Made by a program: the position numbers and the translations under genes. Positions 1 to 9,482 of a DNA stretch of 64,000 bases are shown piece after piece. Every line of letters begins with the position of its first letter. The first letter of the stretch is position 1. The stretch lies in contig NZ_CABQHJ010000012.1 of assembly GCF_902463975.1 (NCBI RefSeq), positions 1-64,000 of the forward strand, given 5' to 3'. Origin of the DNA: Phascolarctobacterium_A sp902463975. GTDB lineage: Bacteria > Bacillota > Negativicutes > Acidaminococcales > Acidaminococcaceae. The notes below the pieces were generated by a model, which was given only the letters and a program-made list of their open reading frames with translations, had not been told where the DNA came from and did not search any database.

Positions 1-192
1 CGCACGCAGGTTGACGATGATTTCCAAATCAAGAAACTGCTGAATTGAATAATTGCGGTAGCCGTTTTCACTGACAAAGTCCGGTGAAAGCAGGTTAACC
101 TTATCGTAGTAGAGCAATGATTGCTTAGATATATTAAAAATTGCTGCCAATTCGCCGGCAGTAAAGTACTTTCGTTTGTCTTTATTAATCAT
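1..192 (-). CDS. MerR-family transcriptional regulator (N-terminal 64 residues, cut by window edge)
   Basis: Reading the minus strand from the ATG at 192-190 gives 64 residues that run off the window. They match the MerR winged-helix DNA-binding domain: FTAGELAAIFNISKQSLLYY, then a DKVNLLSP segment and ENGYRNYS. The effector-binding C-terminus is not visible, so the ligand is unknown. The gene is divergent from the nitrogenase-like operon at 341 and the two share the intergenic region holding the dyad promoter at 210-240. MerR proteins usually activate promoters with a long 19-20 bp spacer, which is what occurs here and upstream of several other operons in the window. I infer that this protein, or a close paralogue, controls the whole locus. 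Family call is firm; its role as master regulator is inference. Confidence 0.88.
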   Translation of the reverse strand, partial: MINKDKRKYFTAGELAAIFNISKQSLLYYDKVNLLSPDFVSENGYRNYSIQQFLDLEIIVNLRA

Positions 193-209
193 AATTATTC
201 CTCATAAGC

Positions 210-240
210 TTGACTATAATACTAGTATATAGTTTAATAT
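210..240 (+). promoter_or_regulatory. MerR-type promoter P1 of the nitrogenase-like operon
   Basis: TTGACT (210-215), a 19-bp spacer and TAATAT (235-240). Starting three bases into the -35 box is a perfect dyad, ACTATA-N9-TATAGT (213-233). It lies between the divergent MerR gene and the operon starting at 341. Confidence 0.75.
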
Positions 241-340
241 TAAAAGAAGTAGTATCACTCCTTTTTATCTAGTAAATTATATCATATTTTCTTACTATTT
301 GAATAGGAGTTTTTTAGTATAGGATGGAGGTCAATATCTA

Positions 341-1147
341 ATGAAAAAAATTGCGATTTATGGTAAGGGCGGTATCGGCAAGTCCACAACAACTTCAAAT
401 CTGTCGGCTGCATTCAGCGAAGAAGGACTTAAGGTTTGCCAGATCGGCTGCGACCCGAAAAATGATTCTACCAGACTTTTGCTGGGACGCATCTGCAGCC
501 AGACTGTGCTGGACATGGTGCGCGATAATGATGAGGTTGCGGCAGAGGATATTGTTCATACAGGCTACAATGGCATCAAATGCGTAGAGGCCGGCGGTCC
601 TGAACCGGGCGTAGGCTGTGCGGGCCGCGGCATTATCGTAGCTTTGGAAAAGCTGCGTTCATTGGAGGTGCTGACGGACGAGGACCTGATTATGTATGAC
701 GTTTTAGGTGACGTAGTATGCGGTGGCTTTGCCGTGCCTATCCGCGAGGGCTATGCAACCGATATATATATTGTTTCTTCCGGCGAGCTGATGAGCCTGT
801 ATGCTGCCAACAATATCGCCAAGGGCGTTAAGCGCTTTGCTTTGCGCGGCGGTGTGCGTTTGGGCGGTATCATCGGCAACGGTCGTAATACACCTAACGA
901 ACAGCAGCTGCTGCAGGAATTCGCCAAACGCCTGCACACTCAGCTGATTGCCTTTATACCGCGTGACGTTATTGTCAATAAGGCGGAAAACAATCGCCAG
1001 ACAGTGCTGCAGTATGCACCGGAAAGCGCTCAGGCCGGTGTTTACCGCCAGCTGGCGCATGATATCTGGCATAATGAAAACATGGCTATTCCTACGCCGA
1101 TGAGCTTTGAGGAGCTTGAAAAGCTGGTGGCCGAATATGGCAATTAA
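341..1147 (+). CDS. NifH/BchL/CfbC-like nitrogenase-type reductase (Fe protein)
   Basis: A 268-residue P-loop ATPase of the NifH superfamily. It should be a homodimer carrying one bridging [4Fe-4S] cluster that passes electrons, with ATP hydrolysis, to a NifDK-like partner. Visible motifs are the P-loop GKGGIGKST (9-17), the switch segment CDPKNDST (37-44), VGCAGRG with the first cluster cysteine C93, and DVLGDVVCGGF with the second, C127. Cys spacing matches NifH/BchL. The start follows a GGAGG about 13 nt upstream. The NifD-like gene overlaps the 3' end. Lack of NifB, NifE, NifN or other nif genes nearby and the presence of chelatase genes argue against N2 fixation. A tetrapyrrole reductase role like BchL or CfbC is inferred. 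The exact subfamily needs a tree. Confidence 0.9.
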   Translation: MKKIAIYGKGGIGKSTTTSNLSAAFSEEGLKVCQIGCDPKNDSTRLLLGRICSQTVLDMVRDNDEVAAEDIVHTGYNGIKCVEAGGPEPGVGCAGRGIIVALEKLRSLEVLTDEDLIMYDVLGDVVCGGFAVPIREGYATDIYIVSSGELMSLYAANNIAKGVKRFALRGGVRLGGIIGNGRNTPNEQQLLQEFAKRLHTQLIAFIPRDVIVNKAENNRQTVLQYAPESAQAGVYRQLAHDIWHNENMAIPTPMSFEELEKLVAEYGN

Positions 1148-2426
1148 AACAAGACGTTTTTACAGTGCACGCAAAAGCTGCAGCTGCAGCATGCCGGGCG
1201 TGTGGCGCGCTGTTGCCTATATGGACGGTGCTGTAGTAGTTTTTCACAGCCCGCGTGCCTGTGCTCATGTAGCACGCACGATGGATATCAATTCCCAATA
1301 CCGCACGCTTTCCGAGAATGAACGTGAGCAATGGGGCTCCGTGCCGCTGCTCAGCAGCCAGATGCAGGAAAAGGATGCGATTTTCGGTGGTGCGGCGCGT
1401 TTGGAAAAATGCCTGCGCTTTGCTATTGAAACCTACAAGCCCAAATGCCTGATGATTGCCAATTCCTGCGTTGCCGGTGTTATCGGTGACGATGTGGAAT
1501 CGGTGGCACGCGAGGTGGAGGAGGAATACAATGTTCCTATCCTTACTGTGGAATGCTGCGGCTTTTTGGGTGCGGAATATTATGACGGCTATTTTGAAAT
1601 TACGCAGAAGCTGCTAGAACGCTTTGTGAAGCCTTGCGCCAAGCAAAAGGACAGTGTATTGCTTTTAGGTGATAACGGCGGCCCGTGGGGCCATTATGCG
1701 AAAGAGGTTACCCGTATTCTGCAGGAATTCGGCGTAGAGGTTATCGGCCAGTTTCCCGGCTATATGGCTATGGATGAGCTGGAAAAGGTGGCAGCCGCCG
1801 AATATGCTGTGGTGCTTGGCGGCCGCGGGCAGACGCATATCGGCCTGCGTAAGGTTGCAGAGCAGCTGCAGGAAAAATACGGCACACATTATCTGGCCGA
1901 TGTTTATCCTGTCGGCTGGCAGGAAACACAGGACTGGATTATCAGTATCGGCCGTATGCTGGGACGTGAGCAGTTGGCGCAGCAGGTGTTGAGGCTGGAG
2001 CAGCAACGCTTAGATGAGCAGCTGCAGCATTTTCTGCCGGTAACGGAAGGCAAGAAAACAGTGCTGTGCATCGGCCGTATTCTGAGATATTTTCATCCGG
2101 GGAATATCCTGCAGACTATCAGGCTTTTGCGCTTGAATCTTACAGGCATTATTCTCTTGGATTCCTATGACGGTGATGAGCGCGAAGCGATGCTGAAGGT
2201 TGTGCAGGAAAACAGCGATGTGCCTGTATATACTACGGCTGAGGGTGAAAAGCTGGTAGCAGATGCAGACATTGTGCTGACAACGCACGAGCTGCAGAAT
2301 AAGGAGGCACGCCAGATTTTCCTGCCGATGCTGCCGCAGGTTGCCGTTGCCGGTGAGGTCAAGATGATGCAGGGAATCTATCAGAGCCTGTGCAGCAGGC
2401 TGAAGGGAGGCGTGCGCTATGTCTGA
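1137..2426 (+). CDS. NifD/BchN-like nitrogenase-type catalytic subunit
   Basis: About 429 residues from the ATG at 1137, which overlaps the end of the NifH-like gene by 11 bp; an earlier in-frame start at 1107 would overlap by 41 bp and adds nothing recognisable. The N-terminus has CSMPGVWRAVAYMDG, typical of NifD/BchN proteins. Cysteines at about 17, 42 and 111 (the last in NSCVAGVIGDD) have nearly the spacing of the three P-cluster ligands of NifD, so an Fe-S cluster at the D/K interface is expected. The protein is shorter than NifD (about 480-490) and close to BchN/CfbD, and I do not see the C-terminal FeMo-cofactor histidine region. It likely pairs with the next gene product to reduce a substrate using electrons from the NifH-like protein. 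Substrate unknown. Confidence 0.85.
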   Translation: MAIKTRRFYSARKSCSCSMPGVWRAVAYMDGAVVVFHSPRACAHVARTMDINSQYRTLSENEREQWGSVPLLSSQMQEKDAIFGGAARLEKCLRFAIETYKPKCLMIANSCVAGVIGDDVESVAREVEEEYNVPILTVECCGFLGAEYYDGYFEITQKLLERFVKPCAKQKDSVLLLGDNGGPWGHYAKEVTRILQEFGVEVIGQFPGYMAMDELEKVAAAEYAVVLGGRGQTHIGLRKVAEQLQEKYGTHYLADVYPVGWQETQDWIISIGRMLGREQLAQQVLRLEQQRLDEQLQHFLPVTEGKKTVLCIGRILRYFHPGNILQTIRLLRLNLTGIILLDSYDGDEREAMLKVVQENSDVPVYTTAEGEKLVADADIVLTTHELQNKEARQIFLPMLPQVAVAGEVKMMQGIYQSLCSRLKGGVRYV

Positions 2427-3714
2427 AAAGCAAGGCTGGGGCAATATTTGCGAGCGAGTGGATACCTGTGCGCTGACAGGTGCAGGTGCCTTTTTTGCTG
2501 CTATTGATAAGAGTGAGGTTTTGATTAACGGACCATTGTGGTGTTATTTTTATGCTTTACGCCATCTGGAAAAGGCGCGTCCTGATATGTATACGCGCTT
2601 TTACGGCTCACAGCCTGATAATAACGCTGTTATTTACGGTTCCGAGGAATATGTGACGCAGGAACTGCGGCGCATGTTGGAGGATGGTCATAAGCCTTCG
2701 GTACTGCTTTTGGAAAGCAGCTGCTCGCTGAGCTTAATCGGTGATGATTTGGCAGGCATGGCACGCAAGCTGGAGCTGCCGTTCCCGGTAGTTACGCTCG
2801 ACAGCGGCGGTATGGTCGGCGGTTTTGCCGCAGGCTACGCCAAGGCTGCCAAGAAGCTGTTTGCGCAGCTGCTGCCGCAGACTGCGACAGCAAAGCCCTT
2901 GGCAGTAAATATTTTAGGACAATCGGAATTTTATCTGCAGGGAGCTGCCGATACGCAGGAATTAAAACGCTTACTGCAGCTGGCAGGCTATGAGGTGCTG
3001 TGCACTCCCGGCTGCGAATGCACGCTGGAGGAGCTGCAGAAGCTGCCGGAGGCTTCGCTGAACATTGTTACGAATGCGGAGCTGGGTTTGCCGCTGGCTG
3101 AATATCTGCAGAAAAAATACGGCACGCCGTATATTTTTGTCGGACTGCCTTACGGTGTGCAGGGAACGCTACGCTGGCTGCAGCAGATAAATGCACAGCT
3201 GCCTGCTCCCGCTATGGATAAGGTAACGGCAGAAGCTCAGGCGCAGGATAATTATCTGTTGAGCCGTAATAATGAAGCAATTGCACTTTGGGGCAGCATG
3301 TGGTTTGACAACGTACTCGTCAGCGCGCCTGCTACACAGGCGCTGTGCCTCGCACAGACGCTGCGCACGGAATGGACCGATATCGGCAAGCTGACGGTTA
3401 TTTGCCAGCAACCGCTTAAAGATGCGCCTGCCTGCGACACTGCAGAGGCGATTTATACTGTTGGTGTGGACGATGCTGCCATCAGCGAATATTTTAAAAC
3501 CTGTGACAATGTACTGCTGCTGACGAGCAGTAGCGAAAGCTCGGTTCTTTATCGCAGAAAGCAGTGCAGCTTTGATGCCTGCAATATCTGCTATCCTACA
3601 AATGATGAGGTGTTTATTACCAATCAGCCGATGGTAGGCCTGCGCGGCAGTGCCTATATGCTGGAGCGACTGTGGAATTGCTTTATCCGCAGGAAAAAGA
3701 ATAAAGTAGAGTAG
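2419..3714 (+). CDS. NifK/BchB-like nitrogenase-type subunit
   Basis: A 431-residue partner of the preceding NifD-like protein; the genes overlap by 8 bp, which points to translational coupling. It has cysteines at 17 (DTCALTGA), 42 (GPLWCYFY) and 102 (ESSCSLSLIGDDL), matching the spacing of the three P-cluster-type ligands of NifK. The SCSLSLIGDDL and PVVTLDSGGMVGGFAAGY segments parallel the NifK/BchB core. It lacks the extra C-terminal domain of BchB as far as I can see. The start has a GGAGG-like site inside the upstream gene. With the two genes before it, this makes a full two-component nitrogenase-like reductase. The chelatase and uptake genes downstream in the same apparent operon suggest a tetrapyrrole substrate, which is inference. 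Confidence 0.83.
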   Translation: MSEKQGWGNICERVDTCALTGAGAFFAAIDKSEVLINGPLWCYFYALRHLEKARPDMYTRFYGSQPDNNAVIYGSEEYVTQELRRMLEDGHKPSVLLLESSCSLSLIGDDLAGMARKLELPFPVVTLDSGGMVGGFAAGYAKAAKKLFAQLLPQTATAKPLAVNILGQSEFYLQGAADTQELKRLLQLAGYEVLCTPGCECTLEELQKLPEASLNIVTNAELGLPLAEYLQKKYGTPYIFVGLPYGVQGTLRWLQQINAQLPAPAMDKVTAEAQAQDNYLLSRNNEAIALWGSMWFDNVLVSAPATQALCLAQTLRTEWTDIGKLTVICQQPLKDAPACDTAEAIYTVGVDDAAISEYFKTCDNVLLLTSSSESSVLYRRKQCSFDACNICYPTNDEVFITNQPMVGLRGSAYMLERLWNCFIRRKKNKVE

Positions 3715-3721
3715 GTGGTCT

Positions 3722-4693
3722 ATGAAAAAGCTATTGATGATTATAAGCCTGTTGCTTTTGGTATTTACTGCAGGCTGCAGTAAGCAGCAGGCTGCCGATG
3801 TTCCTGCTTCGCCGGCGGCGGATGTGGCCTATAGCGTTACGGACGATGCCGGAAGGACGTTGCACTTTGAGCATAAGCCGCAGCGGATAGTTTCGCTTAC
3901 CTATGGTACGGATGAAATCCTTACCGATTTAGTTGACATAAAACGTATTATGGCCTACAGCCGTTGGGCAGGCGACAGCGAAATCAGCTTTATTACCAAG
4001 GAGCAGGCCTATACTGTAGGACGCAAGGTGCCGGAAAATACCGAAGCTGTTTATGCATTGCAGCCTGACCTTGTTGTTGCTTCAACGGCTACCTCCAGCG
4101 ACTTGGTACGCAGTCTGGAGGGGTTGGGCGTGCCGGTTTATATAGCGCGCAGTCCGCATAATTACAAGGAGATGTGCGACAAAATCCGCGGTATAGCTGC
4201 AGCGGTAGGCGAAAAGCAGCAGGGGGAGCTGATGGTGCAGAAGATGGACACGCACCTGCAGCAGCTGCAAAAACGCTTGCGTCAGATTCCGTCAAGCGAA
4301 AGGCGCGTTGCTGTAGCCTTTAATTTTACCTCTGCCATGGGGCGGAAGGGCGATTTGCTCGACAGTATGCTGACGATGGCGCATGTTATCAACGGCGCGG
4401 CTATTGTTGCCGATGAAAACAAGAGCGAGCATGGTATGCCTGCTATCAGCAAGGAACAGGTGGTACGCATAAATCCGGATATTTTTATGCTGCCGACCTG
4501 GAATTATAATAATAAACAGGATGTGCAGGGTTATGCTTATGCCGTAATGAATGACCCCGCTTATCGCGATGTTAAGGCTGTACGCAACAAGCAGATTAAG
4601 TTTGTTTCGGACAAATACCGCTATGTTGCCAGCCAGCATATTGTCGATGCTATTGAAAACATCGCGCATGCTGTATATCCGGAAATTTTTTGA
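3722..4693 (+). CDS. FecB/BtuF-type ABC substrate-binding lipoprotein
   Basis: A 323-residue exported protein with a short hydrophobic signal peptide and lipobox FTAGC, acylated Cys at 19. The mature start (VTDDAGRTLHFEHKPQRIVSL) is typical of TroA-fold binding proteins for siderophores, heme or corrinoids. It begins 7 bp after the NifK-like gene and is followed 16 bp later by the only FecCD-type permease in the window, so the two likely work together. Two paralogues lie at 14882 and 19141, each near a TonB receptor. The ligand cannot be read from sequence; an iron- or cobalt-tetrapyrrole fits the neighbours. Confidence 0.88.
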   Translation: MKKLLMIISLLLLVFTAGCSKQQAADVPASPAADVAYSVTDDAGRTLHFEHKPQRIVSLTYGTDEILTDLVDIKRIMAYSRWAGDSEISFITKEQAYTVGRKVPENTEAVYALQPDLVVASTATSSDLVRSLEGLGVPVYIARSPHNYKEMCDKIRGIAAAVGEKQQGELMVQKMDTHLQQLQKRLRQIPSSERRVAVAFNFTSAMGRKGDLLDSMLTMAHVINGAAIVADENKSEHGMPAISKEQVVRINPDIFMLPTWNYNNKQDVQGYAYAVMNDPAYRDVKAVRNKQIKFVSDKYRYVASQHIVDAIENIAHAVYPEIF

Positions 4694-4709
4694 GGAAGTG
4701 TGTTTGTAG

Positions 4710-5747
4710 ATGATTATTAAACGTGAACGGAGTCCTTTGGCTATTATTCTATTAGCAGTTCTCTTAATTGTTATTGCCTGTGTATCTCTGACCTTCGGCC
4801 AGATAGATGTGCCTGTAGGCAAGGCGCTGGCAGTTATCGGCTCTCAGTTGAATCTGCCCGGCTTTACCGAGGCTGATTACAGCAGAGAGCAGCTTGCCGT
4901 TATCTGGTATATCCGCCTGCCGCGTATGCTGGTAGGTGTGCTTGTAGGTGCGGCGCTAGGTATTTCCGGCGCTGTAATGCAGGGCATCTTCAGCAACCCG
5001 CTGGCAGATCCCGGTCTTATCGGTATCTCCTCCGGTGCTGCTACCGGTGCGGTGCTTTCTATTGCTTTGGGTGCTGCCTCCGGCAGCATGTTTGCTATGC
5101 CGGCTTTTGCTTTTTGCGGCAGTATCTGTGCTGTGTGCCTGACAGTATTTTTGGCGATGCGTAACGGCAAAATACCTGTTATGACATTGCTTTTGGCAGG
5201 CGTTGCCGTAGGTATGCTTTTGGGTGCCATTACTTCCGGTCTGCTAACCTTTATGAACGAGCAGAAGCTGCAGCAATATCTGTTCTGGATGGTCGGCGGT
5301 CTTGATTACCGTCGCTGGGAGCACGTATATCTGGCAGTGGGACCTGTGCTGTGCGGTATTGTGATTATGTGCATGCTGGCACGTCACCTGAACATTCTGG
5401 TGCTGGGCGAAACGGAAGCTAAAGCCGTTGGTATGCCTGTTACCGCCTTCCGCATGGGCCTGCTTTTCGTAGCGGCCATGACTACTGCTACCTCCGTTTG
5501 CGTCAGCGGTAATATCGGGTTTGTCGGCCTGGTTATTCCGCATATGATGCGTATGCTGATTGGTCCTGACCATCGTGTACTCTTGCCGGCCAGCGCTCTT
5601 GGCGGTGCAGCCTTTCTGGTATTCTGCGACTCGCTGGGACGTGTTATTATGCCGCCGGCAGAGGTGCGTGTAGGTATTATGACGGCGTTCTTAGGTACGC
5701 CGTACTTCCTGTATCTGCTGCGCAGAATGCAGAAGCAGTTCTTTTAA
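4710..5747 (+). CDS. FecCD/BtuC-family ABC transporter permease
   Basis: A 345-residue inner-membrane protein with about ten hydrophobic segments and the FecCD hallmarks: RLPRMLVGVLVGAALGISG near residue 70, FSNPLADPGLIGISSGA after it, and GFVGLVIPHMMRM near 270, the loop that contacts the ATPase. This family imports siderophores, heme and vitamin B12. The partner ATPase (FecE/BtuD type) is missing: the next gene is a chelatase subunit, and no ABC ATPase occurs anywhere in the window. The permease must borrow an ATPase from elsewhere or be part of an incomplete system. It sits between the binding lipoprotein and the first CobN-like gene in one tight run. Confidence 0.9.
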   Translation: MIIKRERSPLAIILLAVLLIVIACVSLTFGQIDVPVGKALAVIGSQLNLPGFTEADYSREQLAVIWYIRLPRMLVGVLVGAALGISGAVMQGIFSNPLADPGLIGISSGAATGAVLSIALGAASGSMFAMPAFAFCGSICAVCLTVFLAMRNGKIPVMTLLLAGVAVGMLLGAITSGLLTFMNEQKLQQYLFWMVGGLDYRRWEHVYLAVGPVLCGIVIMCMLARHLNILVLGETEAKAVGMPVTAFRMGLLFVAAMTTATSVCVSGNIGFVGLVIPHMMRMLIGPDHRVLLPASALGGAAFLVFCDSLGRVIMPPAEVRVGIMTAFLGTPYFLYLLRRMQKQFF

Positions 5748-5762
5748 GATGAGGTAGAAATT

Positions 5763-8700
5763 ATGAAGGTTATTTTCTTGACGAATGTTATTCGCCGCAT
5801 GGGTATGATGCAGCAGACTATGGAAAAGCTGCAGCAGGAAGGCAAGCTGAATAATGCCTGCGCCTGCCGCTGGATTACAGATGCGACGGTTTGGGAGGAT
5901 AAATGGCAGAAGGAGCTTGCCAGCTCCAAGCTGGTGATTATGAAATGGATGGGCACAGGTCTGGATACACCGTTTCTGCAGCGCTGCGTCAGCCTGCTGA
6001 AGCAGCTGCGCCTGCCCTTTTATATTGATGCTGCCGGTAGCAAGGAGGGTGAGCTGTCACAGGGACTGACACCTGAGCAGCTTGCTGTTATCAAAAAATA
6101 TTGCATGTTCGGCGGCGAAATCAACTATAGCAATCTGTGGTTATATCTGCAGCAGCTGTTGCAAGGTGAGACTATTACAGTCGATGAGCCGAATCCTATT
6201 CACTGGTGCGGTATTTATCACCCGCGGGCAAAAAAGGTATATACCGATTTGGCGGAATACCAGCGTGATTTTTGCGTCAGCGACCGTCCGACAGCGGGCA
6301 TTCTTTTTTACCGCGACGAATGGGTATGGGGCGATTTGACCTACCAGACTGCGATGGTTGAAGAGCTGGAAGCACAGGGCGTTAACGCTGTCTGCGTTTT
6401 CAGCAACGGCATGCCGCTTGAGGAGATGGGCATGCCCAGCCTGACGCAGGTTTTCAACAGCTTCTTCTGCACTGCGGACGGTGTACCGGCAATTGACGTG
6501 CTGCTGAACGTGATGAAATTTTCCATGACTACCGGAGGTTCGATTAATCTTGATTATCTGAAAAAGCTTAACGTACCAGTTTTGGCTGCCTATACTACGA
6601 TTGCGCCCTTTGAGGAATGGAAGGACAGCTTTGAGGGCATGAACGCCATGGAGGTTTCCATCAGCGTTTCCTTGCCGGAATTTGATGGTATTATTCACGG
6701 CGTGCCTATAGCGCATAAAAAGGTGCTGGAAAACGGCGATGTACGCTATCTGCCGAATACAGAACGTGTAAAACGCATGGCTTCCAAGGCGAAGAAGTGG
6801 GCGATGCTGCGCCACAAGGCCAACAGCGAGAAGAAAATCGCGATTATCTTCCATAACTATCCGCCGCGCAATTCCAATATCGGCAGTGCTATCGGTCTGG
6901 ACACCATTGAAAGTATCCGCCGCGTGCTTGCTGCTATGCGCGAGCGTGGCTATAAGGTAGATTGGATTCCGGAGGATACGAAGGAATTTATCAAACAGCT
7001 GACAGCTAATGCCACCAATGACCGCAGTATGCTGACGGAAAAGCAGGTTGATGCTGCCTATAAGCTGACGGGAGCAGAATATAAAGAATTCTTTGCGCTG
7101 ATGGACAAAAAGGTGCAGGAGCAGCTGGTGAAGGATTGGGGCGAAGCGCCCGGCACTGTCATGGAATATGACGGCGATATCCTGGTACCGGGAACGATGA
7201 ACGGCAATGTTTTCGTAACCGTGCAGCCGCCGCGTGGTTTTGGCGAGGACCCGGAGAAAATTTACCACGATCCTTACGTTGCACCGACGCATCAATATCT
7301 GGCCTTCTACCGTTGGGTACGCGATGTGTGGCATGCAGACGCTGTTGCGCATATCGGTACGCATGGCAGCCTGGAATGGCTGCCGGGCAAGAACGCCGGC
7401 CTTGATTGCAGCTGCTACCCGGATTTGGCGCTGGGAGATTTGCCGAACATTTATCCTTATAACATCACTATTACGGGCGAAGGTATTCAGGCGAAGCGCC
7501 GTGGCGCTGCCTGCCTGATTGAGCATCTGCCGGCACCGCAGACACAAGCGGGAGTGTACGACGAGCTGGAGGAGCTGGAAAAGCTCATGGATGAATACGT
7601 GCACTTCAGCAGCACGCAGCCGGATAATCTGCCGCGCTTGCAGGAGCTTGTGCTGGCGAAGGTTGCCGAGGCCAACCTGCAGGATGAGGTTACTTATGAT
7701 GAAGAAAAGCCCTTCGACGAATACGTGATGAATCTGCATAATTACATTACGGATTTGAAGAATATGGAGGTGCACACAGGCCTGCATATTATGGGCCAGC
7801 CGCCGGAGAATCAGCAGCTGGAGGATTATCTGTGGCTGCTGCTGCGTCTGGATAACGGCGATATCCCCAGCCTGACGCAAGCAATAGCAGCGCTGTATGG
7901 CTTTGATTATTACTATCTGCTGGAAAACAGCAGCCTGATATATGAGCCGCTGAATATCACCTATGGTATGCTGATCGACCGTATCGCCAATCAGTGCCGC
8001 GAGCTGATTCGCTGCCTGCAGCAGCGTGACTTTGTGAAGGAAGCGGTTGCTGATGCTCTGCAGCTCCCCTGGGTGCAGCAGGCACCGGCGGAAAGCAGAG
8101 AAAAGCTGGAAGTGGTATGCAACTATATTGTAGATACACTTTACCCCAATCTGCTTTTGACGAAGCAGGAAATTACCAATATGCTGCGTGGCTTTGAGGG
8201 AGAATATATCGAACCTGGTCCGAGTGGCGCGCCCTCCAGCGGCGGTGCCGATTTGTTGCCGACAGGCCGCAACTTCTACGGTGTAGACCCGCGCTGCCTG
8301 CCGACACCGGCAGCATGGGAGATTGGCAAAACGCTGGGTGACCAGGTGGTAGAGCGCTTCATTGCGGAGGAAGGCCATTATCCGGAAAATATCGGTATGG
8401 TCTTTTGGTCCGGCGCGAATATGCGCAGTCATGGACAGTGTATTGCTGAATTCCTCTATCTCATGGGCATCCGTCCCAAGTACCAGAGCGGCAGCCTGCG
8501 TGTTAACGGTCTGGAGGTTATTCCGCTGATGGAGCTTAAGCGTCCGCGTATTGATGTTACGGCGCGTATCAGCGGTCTCTTCCGCGATACCATGCCTTCC
8601 GTAATGCAGGTGATGGATAAGGCTGTGCTGTTGGCAGCAGAGCAGGATGAGCCTGAGGACTTAAACTTTGTACGCAAGCATATTCAGGAGGATACCAGGG

Positions 8701-9482
8701 AGCTGGAGCAGCAGGAGGGCATGGAGCACGATGCTGCATGGCGTCAGGCGGCCTTCCGCGTCTTCGGCGATGCACAGGGAACCTATGGTGCAGGCGTTGC
8801 GGCGCTTTTGGAAAGCAAAAATTGGGAAACTATTGATGATATTGCCGATGTTTATGTGCGTTGGGGCGGTCATGCCTACGGCGGCAAAACCAAGGGCAAA
8901 TTCCTGCCACAGCAGTTCCGCAAGCGTATGGGCAGTTTGGATATTACGATTAAAAACGAGGATAACCACGAAACCAATATGCTCAGCAGTGATGACTACA
9001 ATGCTTATCATGGTGGCATGATTGCAGCAGTACGTTCGATTAAGGGCAGTGCGCCGCGTTCCTACTGCGGCGATAGCACTGATAGGACGCGTGTGACGAT
9101 GCACAGCGTACAGGAGGAGGCAAAGCGCCTGTTCCGCAGCGAGGCTATCAATCCTAAGTTTATCAAGGGCATGATGCAGCATGGCTATAAGGGCGCTGCC
9201 GATATGGCCAACATGATTGCGCACAGCTTCCAGTGGGATGCGACGAGCGCCGTAATGGAAGACTGGATGTACGAAAAATATGCCGAAAAATATACCTTTG
9301 ACCCGGCAGTACAGGAATGGCTGCGCGATGTTAACCCCTGGGCGCTGCAGCGCATGACAGAAATTCTGCTGGAGGCAGAGCAGCGCGGACTGTGGCAGGC
9401 TAAGCCGGAGACCAAGGAGGAGCTGCAAAAGCTCTACCTTGATATGGAAGGCGAGTTGGAGGACAGAGCAGATGAGCATTAA
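5763..9482 (+). CDS. CobN/BchH-family chelatase large subunit, copy 1
   Basis: A 1239-residue protein, full length for the CobN/ChlH/BchH family (about 1200-1300). These bind the tetrapyrrole and exchange its metal with help from an AAA+ I/D complex. Diagnostic segments include HIGTHGSLEWLPGK at about 529-542, GEGIQAKRRGAACLIEHLPAP shortly after, and LLPTGRNFYGVDPRCLPTP around 830. The start follows GATGAGGTAGAAATT and is well placed. It is cytoplasmic and has no signal peptide. It ends inside the start of the radical SAM gene (11-bp overlap). A close paralogue lies at 20249. No cobalamin-synthesis genes surround it, so cobalt insertion is not the obvious job. Related CobN-like HmuS proteins of gut Bacteroides have been linked to anaerobic heme demetallation, a plausible parallel here but unproven. 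Confidence 0.9.
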   Translation: MKVIFLTNVIRRMGMMQQTMEKLQQEGKLNNACACRWITDATVWEDKWQKELASSKLVIMKWMGTGLDTPFLQRCVSLLKQLRLPFYIDAAGSKEGELSQGLTPEQLAVIKKYCMFGGEINYSNLWLYLQQLLQGETITVDEPNPIHWCGIYHPRAKKVYTDLAEYQRDFCVSDRPTAGILFYRDEWVWGDLTYQTAMVEELEAQGVNAVCVFSNGMPLEEMGMPSLTQVFNSFFCTADGVPAIDVLLNVMKFSMTTGGSINLDYLKKLNVPVLAAYTTIAPFEEWKDSFEGMNAMEVSISVSLPEFDGIIHGVPIAHKKVLENGDVRYLPNTERVKRMASKAKKWAMLRHKANSEKKIAIIFHNYPPRNSNIGSAIGLDTIESIRRVLAAMRERGYKVDWIPEDTKEFIKQLTANATNDRSMLTEKQVDAAYKLTGAEYKEFFALMDKKVQEQLVKDWGEAPGTVMEYDGDILVPGTMNGNVFVTVQPPRGFGEDPEKIYHDPYVAPTHQYLAFYRWVRDVWHADAVAHIGTHGSLEWLPGKNAGLDCSCYPDLALGDLPNIYPYNITITGEGIQAKRRGAACLIEHLPAPQTQAGVYDELEELEKLMDEYVHFSSTQPDNLPRLQELVLAKVAEANLQDEVTYDEEKPFDEYVMNLHNYITDLKNMEVHTGLHIMGQPPENQQLEDYLWLLLRLDNGDIPSLTQAIAALYGFDYYYLLENSSLIYEPLNITYGMLIDRIANQCRELIRCLQQRDFVKEAVADALQLPWVQQAPAESREKLEVVCNYIVDTLYPNLLLTKQEITNMLRGFEGEYIEPGPSGAPSSGGADLLPTGRNFYGVDPRCLPTPAAWEIGKTLGDQVVERFIAEEGHYPENIGMVFWSGANMRSHGQCIAEFLYLMGIRPKYQSGSLRVNGLEVIPLMELKRPRIDVTARISGLFRDTMPSVMQVMDKAVLLAAEQDEPEDLNFVRKHIQEDTRELEQQEGMEHDAAWRQAAFRVFGDAQGTYGAGVAALLESKNWETIDDIADVYVRWGGHAYGGKTKGKFLPQQFRKRMGSLDITIKNEDNHETNMLSSDDYNAYHGGMIAAVRSIKGSAPRSYCGDSTDRTRVTMHSVQEEAKRLFRSEAINPKFIKGMMQHGYKGAADMANMIAHSFQWDATSAVMEDWMYEKYAEKYTFDPAVQEWLRDVNPWALQRMTEILLEAEQRGLWQAKPETKEELQKLYLDMEGELEDRADEH

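Noticed and set aside
341..3714. True nitrogenase for N2 fixation
   Set aside because: No nifB, nifE, nifN or other maturation genes; D- and K-like chains are short; neighbours are chelatase and uptake genes.
6141..8432. 763-codon minus-strand open frame inside the first chelatase gene
   Set aside because: It is an antisense shadow of a strongly conserved protein on the plus strand and has no recognisable domain.
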